From NCBI RefSeq assembly GCF_900106975.1, contig NZ_FNNU01000003.1, positions 619,002 to 683,001 of the forward strand: a stretch of DNA of 64,000 nucleotides, in the 5' to 3' direction. Within the stretch, counting starts at the first letter, position 1. Every line of letters begins with the position of its first letter. The position numbers and the translations under genes were made by a program. The notes beneath the pieces were generated by a model that did not search any database, had not been told where the DNA came from, and saw nothing but the letters and a program-made list of their open reading frames with translations. Below are positions 45,288-52,766 of this stretch, piece after piece. This DNA comes from Pseudomonas kuykendallii (GTDB taxonomy: Bacteria; Pseudomonadota; Gammaproteobacteria; Pseudomonadales; Pseudomonadaceae).

Positions 45288-46561
45288 ACTGCCCTACCCC
45301 ACCGCACAGTACGTTCGGCCAAGAGCTTCTGGACGTGCTTGTAGATATCGCGCTCAGTCTTTCCTTTGTCGGCGTAATGATCTCGGATTACCGGCCAGCA
45401 CTCCCACTCCCGGAGGCTGGCGAACGCCTTTTCCGCGCCGATCCGCTCCCTTGAAACCAAGCTGATGAAGTTGCCCAGGAACAGTTCGACGTTCTTGCCA
45501 CTAAAGCCCTTGGAGGTCTTGAAGTGGCGTTTGTAGTAGGTCTGGCCGAGCAGTGATTCGACCGGGACGGAGACGTGCACGTCATGGCGCATCAGGGTCC
45601 AGAAGGCATCGAATACGCCCTTGCTCGAGCACAGGCGGAAGGACTCCAACCCGTACTGGAACAGCCCGTCGAGGTGGCCGGCGAGTTCGGCATAGGTGGA
45701 GCTTTCCAGCACACGGCCAGCGCATTCGGAGCCGTCAGCGAATTGCTGGACGATGGAGTGATGAAAGCGCAGTTCAATCCGCCAAACAGGGGCGTCAGGG
45801 TCGTAGTTCTGCGAGTCTTCGGCGTCGAATGGGTTGTCCAGGCTGGCCCAGGTGGTGCGCCAGTAGTCGAGCTTGTCGATGGCATACGCTTGCAGGGTTT
45901 TGTTGTAGATCGCCAGTTGGATGCCAGAGGCAGAACCGAACAGGAAGGATTGCCCACGGCCGTAGCTGACAGCTTCCCCGTCGTAGTGGATTTCCTTGAT
46001 GCCCGAGAGGTCGCGGCGCGTTCGGGCGCGGCACAGCAGGCGGACGATCAGATCCGAGGGGGGCGTCCAGCCTTGCACGTCCAAGGCGAGGTGCACGGCG
46101 CATTGGTTGGGCTCGACGAACTCCAGGGCTTCGGTCGCGAAGCGGTCCATCCACTCTTGCAGCACGGCGGGCGTGCAGGACTGGATAGCGTGCGGGCTCA
46201 CTTCGATCTTCATGTGGGCGCCGATCACATCAATCTTCACGTTGAAGTTCTTCAGCAGCAGAACGAAGCCGAGGTCGGCATTTTGCAGCTTGAACTGGTA
46301 GCCCGAATCACGGCCAACGCGTCCGGCGTGCCACTGGTGACCGGCGAACTCGACGAGACCCGGTTCTTCGACCAGGGCGAGCACATCGGGGCGGATACGA
46401 CCCCGGTAGAGCTGGCGGACGGTATCCACGCGACAGCCAAGGAGACGGACATTCGAAAGATCAGTGAGCCGGGACGTTCTCGGATCAACAAACAGACGGC
46501 CATGAGCTGAAGGTTCAGCGGTAAGGCCATCCAGACGCATTTGATCAACTGCCTTATTCAA
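45284..46561 (-). CDS. Phage replication initiation protein (gpII/Pf1-type)
   Basis: A 425-residue protein equivalent to the Pf4 PA0727 replication initiator by position and size. Segments such as AVHLALDVQGWT, HYDGEAVSYGRGQSFLFGSASGIQLAIYNKT (with a possible catalytic Tyr) and VWRIELRFHHSIV resemble Rep_trans/gpII-type nicking enzymes. It would nick the plus-strand origin and start rolling-circle replication of the single-stranded genome. It ends in an overlap with integrase. The structured gap just upstream (46562-46704) is the likely origin. Confidence 0.85.
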   Translation of the reverse strand: MNKAVDQMRLDGLTAEPSAHGRLFVDPRTSRLTDLSNVRLLGCRVDTVRQLYRGRIRPDVLALVEEPGLVEFAGHQWHAGRVGRDSGYQFKLQNADLGFVLLLKNFNVKIDVIGAHMKIEVSPHAIQSCTPAVLQEWMDRFATEALEFVEPNQCAVHLALDVQGWTPPSDLIVRLLCRARTRRDLSGIKEIHYDGEAVSYGRGQSFLFGSASGIQLAIYNKTLQAYAIDKLDYWRTTWASLDNPFDAEDSQNYDPDAPVWRIELRFHHSIVQQFADGSECAGRVLESSTYAELAGHLDGLFQYGLESFRLCSSKGVFDAFWTLMRHDVHVSVPVESLLGQTYYKRHFKTSKGFSGKNVELFLGNFISLVSRERIGAEKAFASLREWECWPVIRDHYADKGKTERDIYKHVQKLLAERTVRWGRAV

Positions 46562-46623
46562 GGTCTTTCCCCAATACAGTGGTGCAACAAGGTTACAAAA
46601 AGCGGTTTATAAGACGTGCTACA

Positions 46624-46687
46624 GGGACGTCCCCTGCGCGCCCCTTTCGCGCGCCCGCTCGTACCTCGCTCGGCGAGCGAAAGGGGC
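46624..46687. other. Candidate filamentous-phage replication origin/packaging hairpins
   Basis: The gap between the replication and Zot genes holds nested inverted repeats. GGGACGTCCC (46624-46633) is a perfect palindrome. GCCCCTTTCGC (46640-46650) pairs exactly with GCGAAAGGGGC (46677-46687), enclosing a smaller CGCTC-GGC-GAGCG hairpin. In filamentous phages the origin and packaging signal are such hairpins in the intergenic region next to the replication gene. Confidence 0.55.
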
Positions 46688-46704
46688 TTCACCACGCGCA
46701 GGCA

Positions 46705-47877
46705 TCACCATAGGAACTTCCCTTTTTCGTAGGGGACCTGCGTCAGGCGCGGTGCGATGACGGTGGGCTGCGAGCGTTCGCTGGGCGTGAACGAAGGCTG
46801 GCCGGGTGACTGCGGCGGGATCTGCGCCGTGAGTTGGCCCCGATCGGGAATGGTCGGATCGAAATAGCCGTCCTGGGCAACGCTCATGCAGAAGTCGAAG
46901 GCGGTCTGTATTTTCGTGACCTGCTGGCTGTAGCACTGACAGGCCGTGCCGTTTCGAACGGTGGAAGCGGGCCGCTTGGCGACTAGCGCGGGATCCGTCG
47001 TGGAGACGCAGTAGAGTTTGGGATGCGAGACCGGCGCGGAGAGTCCGTCATAGATAGGCGCGGTAGAGGGCACGTCAGGAATGCGCGGTAATCGTTTGGC
47101 GAAGTACTGTGCAGGCGTTTGCACCGCCTCGGCCTGGGACGTACCACCCACCGGATTGATCAGCGAGCTGACCGCCGATTGCACCTTCTGTGCGGCGCTG
47201 GCATCTGCCGCGCGAGGCGAACTAGGCGCCGCTGGTTGCGTACCCTCCAGGTAACGCGAATACGCCCTGAAGACGACGAAGGGCACAACGATCAGCACGG
47301 CGCAGGCGATCAGGAATTTCTTCGAGGGTTTGAACTTGAAGTGGTGTTCGGCATTGGTTGAGCGATAGACGCCGAAGTATTTCTTGTCGAGCTTGATGTG
47401 GGTCTTGTCGCTGTCCTTGAAGCTGGTCTTGACCTCGACCTTTTCCACCACTGCCTCGCTTTCGAAGCGCAGCAATTGCTGGGACTTGAACACCCGCCAG
47501 TAGTGGATATGCCCATTGCAGAGGCGCCTAAGGTGCACGTCGATGTAGCGCGGATCCTGGGTAACCAGATGCACTTCGTGCCCATGATGGCGCATGGTTT
47601 CGAAGCGGCTGACGTACTCCGGGGGCTTCTGACGCGGGTCACGGATGCCGAACCAGCCCTGCGCCTCATCCACGACGATGATGGCGTTCTCCGGCAGCTC
47701 GAACCACTTGTGCGGATCCTCGAACTCGAACCATGACGCTTTGAGCAACTCAGGCTTGAGGCCGGCAACATTGTGGAAGTAGACAACACGGCCTTCCTTG
47801 AGGGCCTTTTCATCGACTTCCCGGATGGTGTTCAGGGTCTTGCCATGGCCGGGTTTACCGGTGCGGATATAGAGCAT
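46705..47877 (-). CDS. zot: Zonular occludens toxin (Zot) family assembly ATPase
   Basis: A 390-residue inner-membrane protein equivalent to gpI of filamentous phages. Walker A GKPGHGKT is at residues 7-14 and Walker B IIVVDEA at 66-72. A single membrane helix is at about 188-205 (FLIACAVLIVVPFVVF), so the ATPase is cytoplasmic and the C-terminal 180 residues periplasmic; this part is proline-rich with paired cysteines. It powers extrusion of the virion. It follows the DUF2523 gene after 10 bases. Confidence 0.95.
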   Translation of the reverse strand: MLYIRTGKPGHGKTLNTIREVDEKALKEGRVVYFHNVAGLKPELLKASWFEFEDPHKWFELPENAIIVVDEAQGWFGIRDPRQKPPEYVSRFETMRHHGHEVHLVTQDPRYIDVHLRRLCNGHIHYWRVFKSQQLLRFESEAVVEKVEVKTSFKDSDKTHIKLDKKYFGVYRSTNAEHHFKFKPSKKFLIACAVLIVVPFVVFRAYSRYLEGTQPAAPSSPRAADASAAQKVQSAVSSLINPVGGTSQAEAVQTPAQYFAKRLPRIPDVPSTAPIYDGLSAPVSHPKLYCVSTTDPALVAKRPASTVRNGTACQCYSQQVTKIQTAFDFCMSVAQDGYFDPTIPDRGQLTAQIPPQSPGQPSFTPSERSQPTVIAPRLTQVPYEKGKFLW

Positions 47878-47887
47878 GGTTCAGTCC

Positions 47888-48217
47888 TCAAGCCTCTATC
47901 GAAGTGCCACCCGGTGCCCGCCAGACCTGTGCCCGTTTGCGGTCCTGAAGCTTGTTCAGGCCGGACAACACCATGCGCGTGGTAATGGCGGAGAAGTAGA
48001 TGTTGATGGCGACGTCGATCTTGGCCAGGCCGAGGATCTGCTGGACGACCGCACCGGCCCCGCTCATTTGCGAGACGATGTAGTTCATGGCCTGATCGAT
48101 GATCAGGTTCGAGCCGAGGTAGGAAACGAAACCGATGCCGATGGCCTTCATGACCATCTGGATAAGTGGCATCAGGATCATGATCAGCAGTTGAACGCCG
48201 TAGAGAAATTGCATCAT
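47888..48217 (-). CDS. DUF2523 filamentous-phage membrane protein (gpVI-like)
   Basis: A 109-residue protein with two to three hydrophobic helices (MMQFLYGVQLLIMILMPLIQ, AIGIGFVSYLGSNLIIDQA, and a third near residues 68-88). Position between Zot and the attachment protein and its hydrophobicity match the gpVI-type minor coat protein that caps the virion with gpIII. It overlaps the attachment gene's stop by four bases. Confidence 0.88.
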   Translation of the reverse strand: MMQFLYGVQLLIMILMPLIQMVMKAIGIGFVSYLGSNLIIDQAMNYIVSQMSGAGAVVQQILGLAKIDVAINIYFSAITTRMVLSGLNKLQDRKRAQVWRAPGGTSIEA

Positions 48218-49491
48218 TCACCTCCAAAGGCGCGGCCGACGTAGAGCGCGCCGAAAACAGTGGCGACGATCACGATCAGGTAGCTCAGATCGGATGCGAG
48301 GCTGCACAGGGGGTCGTAACTGATGGCGAACGTGCGTCCGCCACCGGTGCTCAGGGAAAAGGTTTTGGCGGTCGGGCAGCTCGAGGGGAGGAAGCGGGTT
48401 TTGCCTTCGATGAAGCTGGGCACCCGAACCTCATCGTCGGCACCCGGCTTGAATTTGTCGCCCTGCAGCTCGGCCTTGATCTGGTTCTTGTACTTGCCGT
48501 AGTCGTCCTGATCTTCGGTATGGCAGCGCAGCGCCTTTTCCTGGCGCAACGTGGCGCACTGCACAGCGTCGCCGGAACACTTAAGGTCGGAGCCGCACGC
48601 ATCGCCGGATACGCTAGGCTTGTCATCGCCGCCGTCATCGCCTTCACCACTGCCTGTGCCACCATCCCCGCCACCAGAGCCGGATCCATCACCAGAGCCG
48701 GAGCCGGAGCCGTCACCAGAACCACCACCACTACCACCGCCAGAGCCTCCACCGCCGTTGCCGCCGTCATCATCACCGCCGTCATCGCCGTTGCCGCCAT
48801 CACCGGGGTTATCAGGGTTGCTGGGCGTGCAAACCTCGCCGGTGGAGGGGTCGCAGACGTGAGGCGGATTCGGAACGCAGACAGACCCACTCCAGGAGTA
48901 GCCCTCGCCGCATGAATCCTGATGAGGATTCGGGTCCTGCCCGGCTCCAGGGCCACCAAGCGACGGTGTTCCTGTGTTGCCCTTCTCACCGGTGAAAGTG
49001 CCGATGCCCTGGCAATATCCAACGTTCGAACCATCATTCGCAGGCGAGCACGTAAACGACGAGATACTTACTTGGCACCCTTCAATATTGCCTGTATCGC
49101 CAATGCCGCTTTGATTGCCGTTTGTTAGATATCCAGTTACAGACAAGCCCCAACTAACGGATTCACCAGCCTTAGATGCGCACATGTTCGGAGCTGGAAC
49201 ACATTCGCCGGTTGCATCGTTATATGTGTCGTCAGCATTAGGGCAATTAGTGCCGGAGCGGCCAACAACCCATTCACCTCGCCCGTCAGGGAACTTGCAA
49301 TAGAACGTCCCGTTAGGCTGTTTGACCGCGCTAACAGTCTGCCCAACTTGCGCAGAAACAGCGGCACAAGCAGCAGCGGGAGATGCGCCAGCACCCCAAA
49401 CAGTACCGTTAAGAACGGCCTTCCACACATAGTTATCAGCGAATGAAGACGTAGAAAATAAAAGAACAAGTGCAAGAAGGATCGCCTGCAT
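48214..49491 (-). CDS. coaA: Attachment / minor coat protein (CoaA, gpIII-like)
   Basis: A 425-residue secreted virion-tip protein. The signal peptide is MQAILLALVLLFSTSSFA. The N-terminal receptor-binding region (residues about 20-210) has many cysteines, followed by a flexible linker of about 65 residues of Gly, Ser, Asp and Asn (about 225-290). Next come a cysteine-containing C-terminal domain and a final membrane anchor (LSYLIVIVATVFGALYVGRAF). This is the layout of gpIII, which binds the host pilus and TolA. I chose ATG at 49491; a TTG at 49506 is possible. It begins two bases after the small peptide gene's stop. Confidence 0.9.
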   Translation of the reverse strand: MQAILLALVLLFSTSSFADNYVWKAVLNGTVWGAGASPAAACAAVSAQVGQTVSAVKQPNGTFYCKFPDGRGEWVVGRSGTNCPNADDTYNDATGECVPAPNMCASKAGESVSWGLSVTGYLTNGNQSGIGDTGNIEGCQVSISSFTCSPANDGSNVGYCQGIGTFTGEKGNTGTPSLGGPGAGQDPNPHQDSCGEGYSWSGSVCVPNPPHVCDPSTGEVCTPSNPDNPGDGGNGDDGGDDDGGNGGGGSGGGSGGGSGDGSGSGSGDGSGSGGGDGGTGSGEGDDGGDDKPSVSGDACGSDLKCSGDAVQCATLRQEKALRCHTEDQDDYGKYKNQIKAELQGDKFKPGADDEVRVPSFIEGKTRFLPSSCPTAKTFSLSTGGGRTFAISYDPLCSLASDLSYLIVIVATVFGALYVGRAFGGE

Positions 49492-49492
49492 A

Positions 49493-49564
49493 TTAGACCC
49501 GCCCAAAGAACAAGAGATAAAAGGCGAGTGAAGTCAGAATCAGAACGTAAACTTGATAACTCAT
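49493..49564 (-). CDS. 23-residue hydrophobic virion peptide (gpVII/gpIX-like candidate)
   Basis: A short frame from the ATG at 49564 to the TAA at 49493. It begins MSYQVYVLILTSLAF and continues as one hydrophobic helix ending in an Arg-Val. The stop lies one base before the attachment gene's ATG, and the coat-protein terminator lies just upstream. Filamentous phages encode 30-odd-residue hydrophobic tip proteins at this place. The ribosome site is weak (TGGA). It is too short for routine gene calling. Confidence 0.65.
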   Translation of the reverse strand: MSYQVYVLILTSLAFYLLFFGRV

Positions 49565-49575
49565 GGCGATATCCA

Positions 49576-49603
49576 GAAAAAGAAAACCCCGCCGGAGCGG
49601 GGT
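49576..49603 (-). terminator. Terminator of the major coat protein gene
   Basis: On the minus strand ACCCCGCTCCGGCGGGGT runs into TTTCTTTTT about 40 bases after the coat-protein stop. A strong terminator here, as after gene VIII of Ff phages, would give abundant short coat-protein transcripts with limited read-through to the downstream genes. Confidence 0.88.
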
Positions 49604-49644
49604 CTACTTGCTTCGGCACGTATGAGGTGCAGGAACGGATGGCG

Positions 49645-49887
49645 TCACAGGGCGCGGCGCATGTACTTGAACGCCACGGCCGCCACGATCACGGCGAAAA
49701 CCGCCCAGCCGATGGTGCCGACGTCGGTCTTGGCAGTATCGAGCGCCCCCGTGGCATCGGCCGGAACAGCGGCATGTACTTGCGCGGCCAGCGCCAGGGA
49801 GCCGGCAGACACACCTGCAGCGAGACGACCAGCGCGCCGGCCGTAGGTGTAGGCGGCGTTTTTCAGTTGGGTTTGGAGTTGTTTCAT
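49645..49887 (-). CDS. coaB: Major coat protein (CoaB, gpVIII-like)
   Basis: An 80-residue precursor. A long basic signal peptide (residues 1-39) ends in AQVHA, after which the mature coat protein starts AVPADATGALDTAKTDV. The mature protein has an acidic N-terminus, a membrane/virion helix (IGWAVFAVIVAAVAFKYM) and a basic C-terminus (MRRAL) for contact with DNA. It is the structural protein of the filament. ATG at 49887 has an AGGTATACC-type site. A terminator follows. Confidence 0.94.
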   Translation of the reverse strand: MKQLQTQLKNAAYTYGRRAGRLAAGVSAGSLALAAQVHAAVPADATGALDTAKTDVGTIGWAVFAVIVAAVAFKYMRRAL

Positions 49888-49903
49888 TGCGGTATACCTC
49901 GAA

Positions 49904-50119
49904 TCAAAGGAGTTTTTTCAGGACCAGAAAACCGAACACGATGGCGAACAACGTGATGATGTCGCCGCGTAACTCGGCCACTTCGTCCCAACTAAGCGCA
50001 GTCCCGAATTGGGTCTGCATTTCCTCGCCGGTGATGCTTTGCAGCGTGCCCGCGCAGATGGATTCACCACCGGCACCGACCTGCCACGAGCCGTCACAGG
50101 CGAGGAAATTCATGCGCAC
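49904..50119 (-). CDS. Small Pf-type membrane protein (PA0722-like)
   Basis: A 71-residue protein. The first 45 residues are polar with two cysteines (FLACDGSWQVGAGGESICAG), and the last 22 form a hydrophobic helix (IITLFAIVFGFLVLKKLL) with a basic end. It sits just upstream of the coat gene as in Pf4, and could be a minor virion or membrane component. It overlaps the next gene upstream by 10 bases. Function unknown. Confidence 0.75.
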   Translation of the reverse strand: MRMNFLACDGSWQVGAGGESICAGTLQSITGEEMQTQFGTALSWDEVAELRGDIITLFAIVFGFLVLKKLL

Positions 50120-50298
50120 GCCCCGTGAGGCAGTGCGGCGATAATCGGAGTGGAGCTTTCCCAGCAGTCAGGGCAGACGGTGAAGTGAGGCGGCACCCTC
50201 ATATCGGGCAACAAGTCAGATTGCGGAGCCGGTTGGCTATACAACTTGCCCATCGAAGCCCCGCAGCAGTTGCAGTACACCGCGTCGAGAAAGATCAC
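50110..50298 (-). CDS. Small Pf-type zinc-finger-like protein (PA0721-like position)
   Basis: A 62-residue protein with two cysteine pairs, CNCC (residues 9-12) and VCPDC (near residue 42), suggesting zinc binding; the rest is polar. It lies between the ssDNA-binding protein (14 bases away) and the small membrane protein (overlap). A regulatory or replication-related role is possible but unsupported. Confidence 0.68.
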   Translation of the reverse strand: MIFLDAVYCNCCGASMGKLYSQPAPQSDLLPDMRVPPHFTVCPDCWESSTPIIAALPHGACA

Positions 50299-50312
50299 CG
50301 TCCACCCTCCTG

Positions 50313-50699
50313 TCAGGACTTGGCCGCGTCGCTGGCGGGTGCCTGCGGGTTGGCGCGGTTCGGTTGCTGACGCGGGGCGGGTTCGTCGTGGACGATGGCG
50401 ACGATGACCTGTTTGTTTTCGATCCGGCCGTATTGGTCGCGGGTCGGGCGCACGGCGGTTTCGAACTTCATCTTCACCGGGCCTTGGTCGAAGTTGATTT
50501 GCTCGAGTACGGCCGGGTCGCAGTTGTAGCCGGTGAATTCGAAGCCACGGGCGTTGGGACGCTCTTTCGAGCCCTTCGGAATCGGCGAGAAGCCTTGCAG
50601 GCTGGCAAACACTTCGCCGGTGTCTTTCTTGGCGTACCAGTCGCTTTGAACGACGAGAATTTCCAGGGTGGCTTTTGCAGTCGGAATATCGAACATCAT
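50313..50699 (-). CDS. Phage single-stranded DNA-binding protein (gpV / PA0720-like)
   Basis: A 128-residue protein with an OB-like central part (residues about 10-100: LEILVVQSDWYAKKDTGEV, GFEFTGYNCDPAVLEQINFDQGPVKMKFE, QVIVAIVHDE) and a proline/asparagine-rich tail. By order it matches the Pf ssDNA-binding protein, which coats the viral strand until Zot exchanges it for coat protein. The start ATG at 50699 has GAGGTAC upstream. Confidence 0.85.
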   Translation of the reverse strand: MMFDIPTAKATLEILVVQSDWYAKKDTGEVFASLQGFSPIPKGSKERPNARGFEFTGYNCDPAVLEQINFDQGPVKMKFETAVRPTRDQYGRIENKQVIVAIVHDEPAPRQQPNRANPQAPASDAAKS

Positions 50700-50889
50700 G
50701 GTTTCGTACCTCGGTTTAATGCGCTTGGTTGCGCGGTCGGTTAATTAGCCGTGAACTTTTCTGGCGAAATTTGGCGTGAGGAATCCCCCGCCCTTAACTC
50801 GGGCCGTTTCAAAGTTGCTGGCTGTCTTGCGTTACTTCGGTTGTTCCGGCGCGGCCGGTTGTTCTTTCACACCAAGGGCTTTGCCCTTG

Positions 50890-51165
50890 TCATCCCACTC
50901 TTGCCGCCGAGGGCTCAGGAGCGCGGGGCGGTGGAGCTGCCCCACTCTCCAGAGCTGAGGCTGTATCGGGTCGGGGTGGGTCAAGGGTTCGCTTCGCCCG
51001 GCGCTCCGTTCGACTGGACGATGAAGCCTGTCCAGACGAGCCGGTACGGCGGCCCCTGACCTCATCGGGCTTGGGGGCGCCTTCACCAGGGAGCAGCAGC
51101 ACCAGCAGCCAACCCGTGAACGCCAGGGCAAAAAAGAGCGGGTCGGGGATTTCGATTGGTGGCAT
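50890..51165 (-). CDS. Small membrane-anchored phage protein
   Basis: A 91-residue protein. The N-terminus (residues 1-27, FFALAFTGWLLVLLLPG) is a single membrane helix, followed by a proline, serine and arginine-rich tail. Location between the ssDNA-binding protein and the 67-residue gene corresponds to PA0719 of Pf4. A different frame over the same bases encodes only an Arg-rich product, so I prefer this one. Bases 50700-50889 hold no supported gene. Function unknown. Confidence 0.55.
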   Translation of the reverse strand: MPPIEIPDPLFFALAFTGWLLVLLLPGEGAPKPDEVRGRRTGSSGQASSSSRTERRAKRTLDPPRPDTASALESGAAPPPRAPEPSAARVG

Positions 51166-51215
51166 GAGCTAATTCTCGACATCCGTTGATGCCCTGCTAC
51201 CGGCAGGGCGGCGGG

Positions 51216-51419
51216 TTAGTAGCGGGCGGGCTGCGGAAACGGGAAATCGATCAGGTCGGAAATATCAAAGCGGTCGCTACCGCCGCCGAAGTAAGTGACG
51301 AAGAACCCTTCTTGCATGTGGCAAGTGACATCCACGATGCGGTGTTCGCCACTGCTGGCAACGATCACGTCACCCTGCACCAGACCGCTCGCTTCTTTGC
51401 CTGTAATCATGCGTTCCAT
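51216..51419 (-). CDS. Small Pf-type protein (PA0718-like)
   Basis: A 67-residue soluble protein, MERMITGKEASGLVQGDVIV followed by beta-rich sequence (EHRIVDVTCHMQEGFFVTYFGGG) and ending FPFPQPARY. The composition suggests a small SH3-like or beta-barrel domain. An AGGAAAGGA ribosome site precedes the ATG. It corresponds in position to PA0718 of Pf4. Role unknown. Confidence 0.75.
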   Translation of the reverse strand: MERMITGKEASGLVQGDVIVASSGEHRIVDVTCHMQEGFFVTYFGGGSDRFDISDLIDFPFPQPARY

Positions 51420-51465
51420 ATCCTTTCCTCTTGAGTGGTTGCCGGCAGGGCGGTGGGTTCAGGAC

Positions 51466-51762
51466 TCACGGCTCCAACTCGAACGGCTCGTGCACCGGAA
51501 CGAAAGGCGTCGGCTTGCCGCTGTCGTAAACAACGTTCCAGAACTTCGGGGGACGCTTGGACGGCGTGTGTTTGGCGCAGAACGAGGCCGTCTGGCAGTA
51601 CCACCGGCCATCGACCTGATACGGCTCGCCACGGGGCGTGCAGTCGGGACAGGGTGTGGACGGGGAGGCGGCGTGGTGCCGAAAAGCGGCTTTTGACCAG
51701 CACACAGAGCAGGAGCAGTCCGGTGCGTGGGTGATCCGCAGATAGCTGACGAGGGTGACCAT
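51466..51762 (-). CDS. Small phage protein with zinc-binding cysteine pairs
   Basis: A 98-residue protein with CSCSVC (residues 16-21), CPDC (near 38-41) and CQTASFCAKH (near 56-65), a pattern that could hold one or two zinc ions. A GGGAGGGG site lies upstream of the ATG at 51762. A second frame (51407-51805) overlaps it and starts in an ATGA overlap with the preceding gene's stop; its product is Arg/Leu-rich and less protein-like. I keep the cysteine protein. Function unknown. Confidence 0.6.
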   Translation of the reverse strand: MVTLVSYLRITHAPDCSCSVCWSKAAFRHHAASPSTPCPDCTPRGEPYQVDGRWYCQTASFCAKHTPSKRPPKFWNVVYDSGKPTPFVPVHEPFELEP

Positions 51763-51801
51763 AGGTCATGCCCCTCCCTGGCTTATCGGAGTGCACGTAG
51801 A

Positions 51802-51999
51802 TCATGCCGAGCGCTCCTGTGAAACCAACGCGGGCGCGGTGGTTAAGGTCTCAGCCGGTTGTTCCTGGGCGAAGCTCGCCGTAAGGCGGAAAACCAGTTC
51901 GGCATTTATGGATCGGTGAGCCAGCCATGCGGCTTTCTCGACCTGGGTGCGGAGTTCCGCTGGCATGCGCAGCTTGAACTGGTGGTCTGCCCTACTCAT
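51802..51999 (-). CDS. Ribbon-helix-helix (Arc-like) DNA-binding protein
   Basis: A 65-residue protein. Residues 1-45 (MSRADHQFKLRMPAELRTQV, then EKAAWLAHRSINAELVFRLTAS) are an Arc/MetJ ribbon-helix-helix: the beta strand QFKLRMP contacts DNA, followed by two helices with the RSINAEL turn. The tail is Pro/Thr-rich. It overlaps the excisionase gene by eight bases. It may control phage early genes. Confidence 0.85.
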   Translation of the reverse strand: MSRADHQFKLRMPAELRTQVEKAAWLAHRSINAELVFRLTASFAQEQPAETLTTAPALVSQERSA

Positions 52000-52264
52000 C
52001 GGAGTAATCCCCCGCGCAGAACACCGTTTTGCCCCGGTCGAGGTCACGACGGAGGCGGTGCAGGTTGATGACGCGGCGGCGGCCGATCTTCACGGTCGGG
52101 ACGGTGTGCGACTCGACCCAGCCGCGCACAACGTCAGGCGTTACGTCGTCGATGCCGATCATTTCGGCCAGGACTATTTGCGAACAGAACGGTGCATCCC
52201 TGAAATCGGTAACCCGCTCTGCGTTTCCCTCTACGGTGAGCCCTACTACACCAGACTGCTCCAT
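51992..52264 (-). CDS. Excisionase-like winged-helix protein (XisF/AlpA type)
   Basis: A 90-residue protein. Residues about 38-78 (DDVTPDVVRGWVESHTVPTVKIGRRRVINLHRLRRDLD) have the MerR-like helix-turn-helix plus wing of excisionases, with the 'V...W....vP.vkiGrrr.in...l..dl' pattern. In Pf4 the equivalent XisF4 both promotes excision and activates phage genes. It is divergent from the repressor across a 118-base AT-rich switch region. Confidence 0.85.
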   Translation of the reverse strand: MEQSGVVGLTVEGNAERVTDFRDAPFCSQIVLAEMIGIDDVTPDVVRGWVESHTVPTVKIGRRRVINLHRLRRDLDRGKTVFCAGDYSDE

Positions 52265-52300
52265 GGTTTTGTCCTATACTCGTCCAAAAATTCGACCCAG

Positions 52301-52369
52301 ATACTTGAGTCAACATACTTGAACAAAGCATATGAATCGCACCCTCAAAATTCAAACTATTTGATCAAA
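52301..52369. promoter_or_regulatory. Repressor/excisionase switch region with repeated operators
   Basis: Two direct copies of ATACTTGA (52301-52308 and 52315-52322) are followed by a related ATACTTATA (52370-52378) and the perfect palindrome TTTGATCAAA (52360-52369). The whole 52265-52382 gap is AT-rich between divergent genes. These are likely repressor or Xis binding sites and overlapping promoters. Confidence 0.55.
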
Positions 52370-52382
52370 ATACTTATACAAA

Positions 52383-52655
52383 ATGGGCACAATAAACGAG
52401 CGTGTTAGAACGGTTGCCTCTATGGCTGGCATGGATCGGCTGGTGAGGGAGACACCGATAGGCTCGAATCGGTGGAGGACGGTGCTCTATAACAAGGACG
52501 TGCGAATCAGTACGGATGAAATTGAAGCGTTAGGCGCCTTGTATCCGAGTTATCGATGGTGGATGGTCAGCGGCGAGATAGCCCCGGAGATAGGCCAGAC
52601 GAGCCCTGAATTCGACGAAGCCAACCGAAACTTGGCCAATCCAAACGCGAGATAG
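52383..52655 (+). CDS. Pf prophage repressor (C protein, Pf4r-like)
   Basis: A 90-residue protein, the only plus-strand gene of the prophage core. The sequence MGTINERVRTVASMAGMDRL, with SNRWRTVLYNKDVRISTDEIEALGALYP, resembles the N-terminal helix-turn-helix domain of phage C-type repressors ending in YRWWMVSGE. It should hold the lysogenic state by blocking the excisionase promoter. There is no clear ribosome site before the ATG, and a -10-like TTATACA lies directly upstream, so a leaderless message is possible. Bases 52656-52766 hold nothing I recognise. Confidence 0.78.
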   Translation: MGTINERVRTVASMAGMDRLVRETPIGSNRWRTVLYNKDVRISTDEIEALGALYPSYRWWMVSGEIAPEIGQTSPEFDEANRNLANPNAR

Positions 52656-52766
52656 CGATCACCCAGGAAGTAGCTAGGCGCTGGTACGCCCGAGTTGGCA
52701 AGAATTGAATATGGGCCAGATACCGAGAGAGTCGATAGCTGGCCTCTAAGTCGATAGCGGAACGAT

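Noticed and set aside
49137-49619. 160-codon frame overlapping the attachment gene
   Set aside because: It overlaps coaA in another frame, and the true coaA signal peptide, domains and anchor use the competing frame.
50832-51182. 116-codon frame overlapping the small membrane protein
   Set aside because: Its product is an Arg/Ser/Pro-rich shadow, whereas the competing frame at 50890-51165 has a clean membrane helix.
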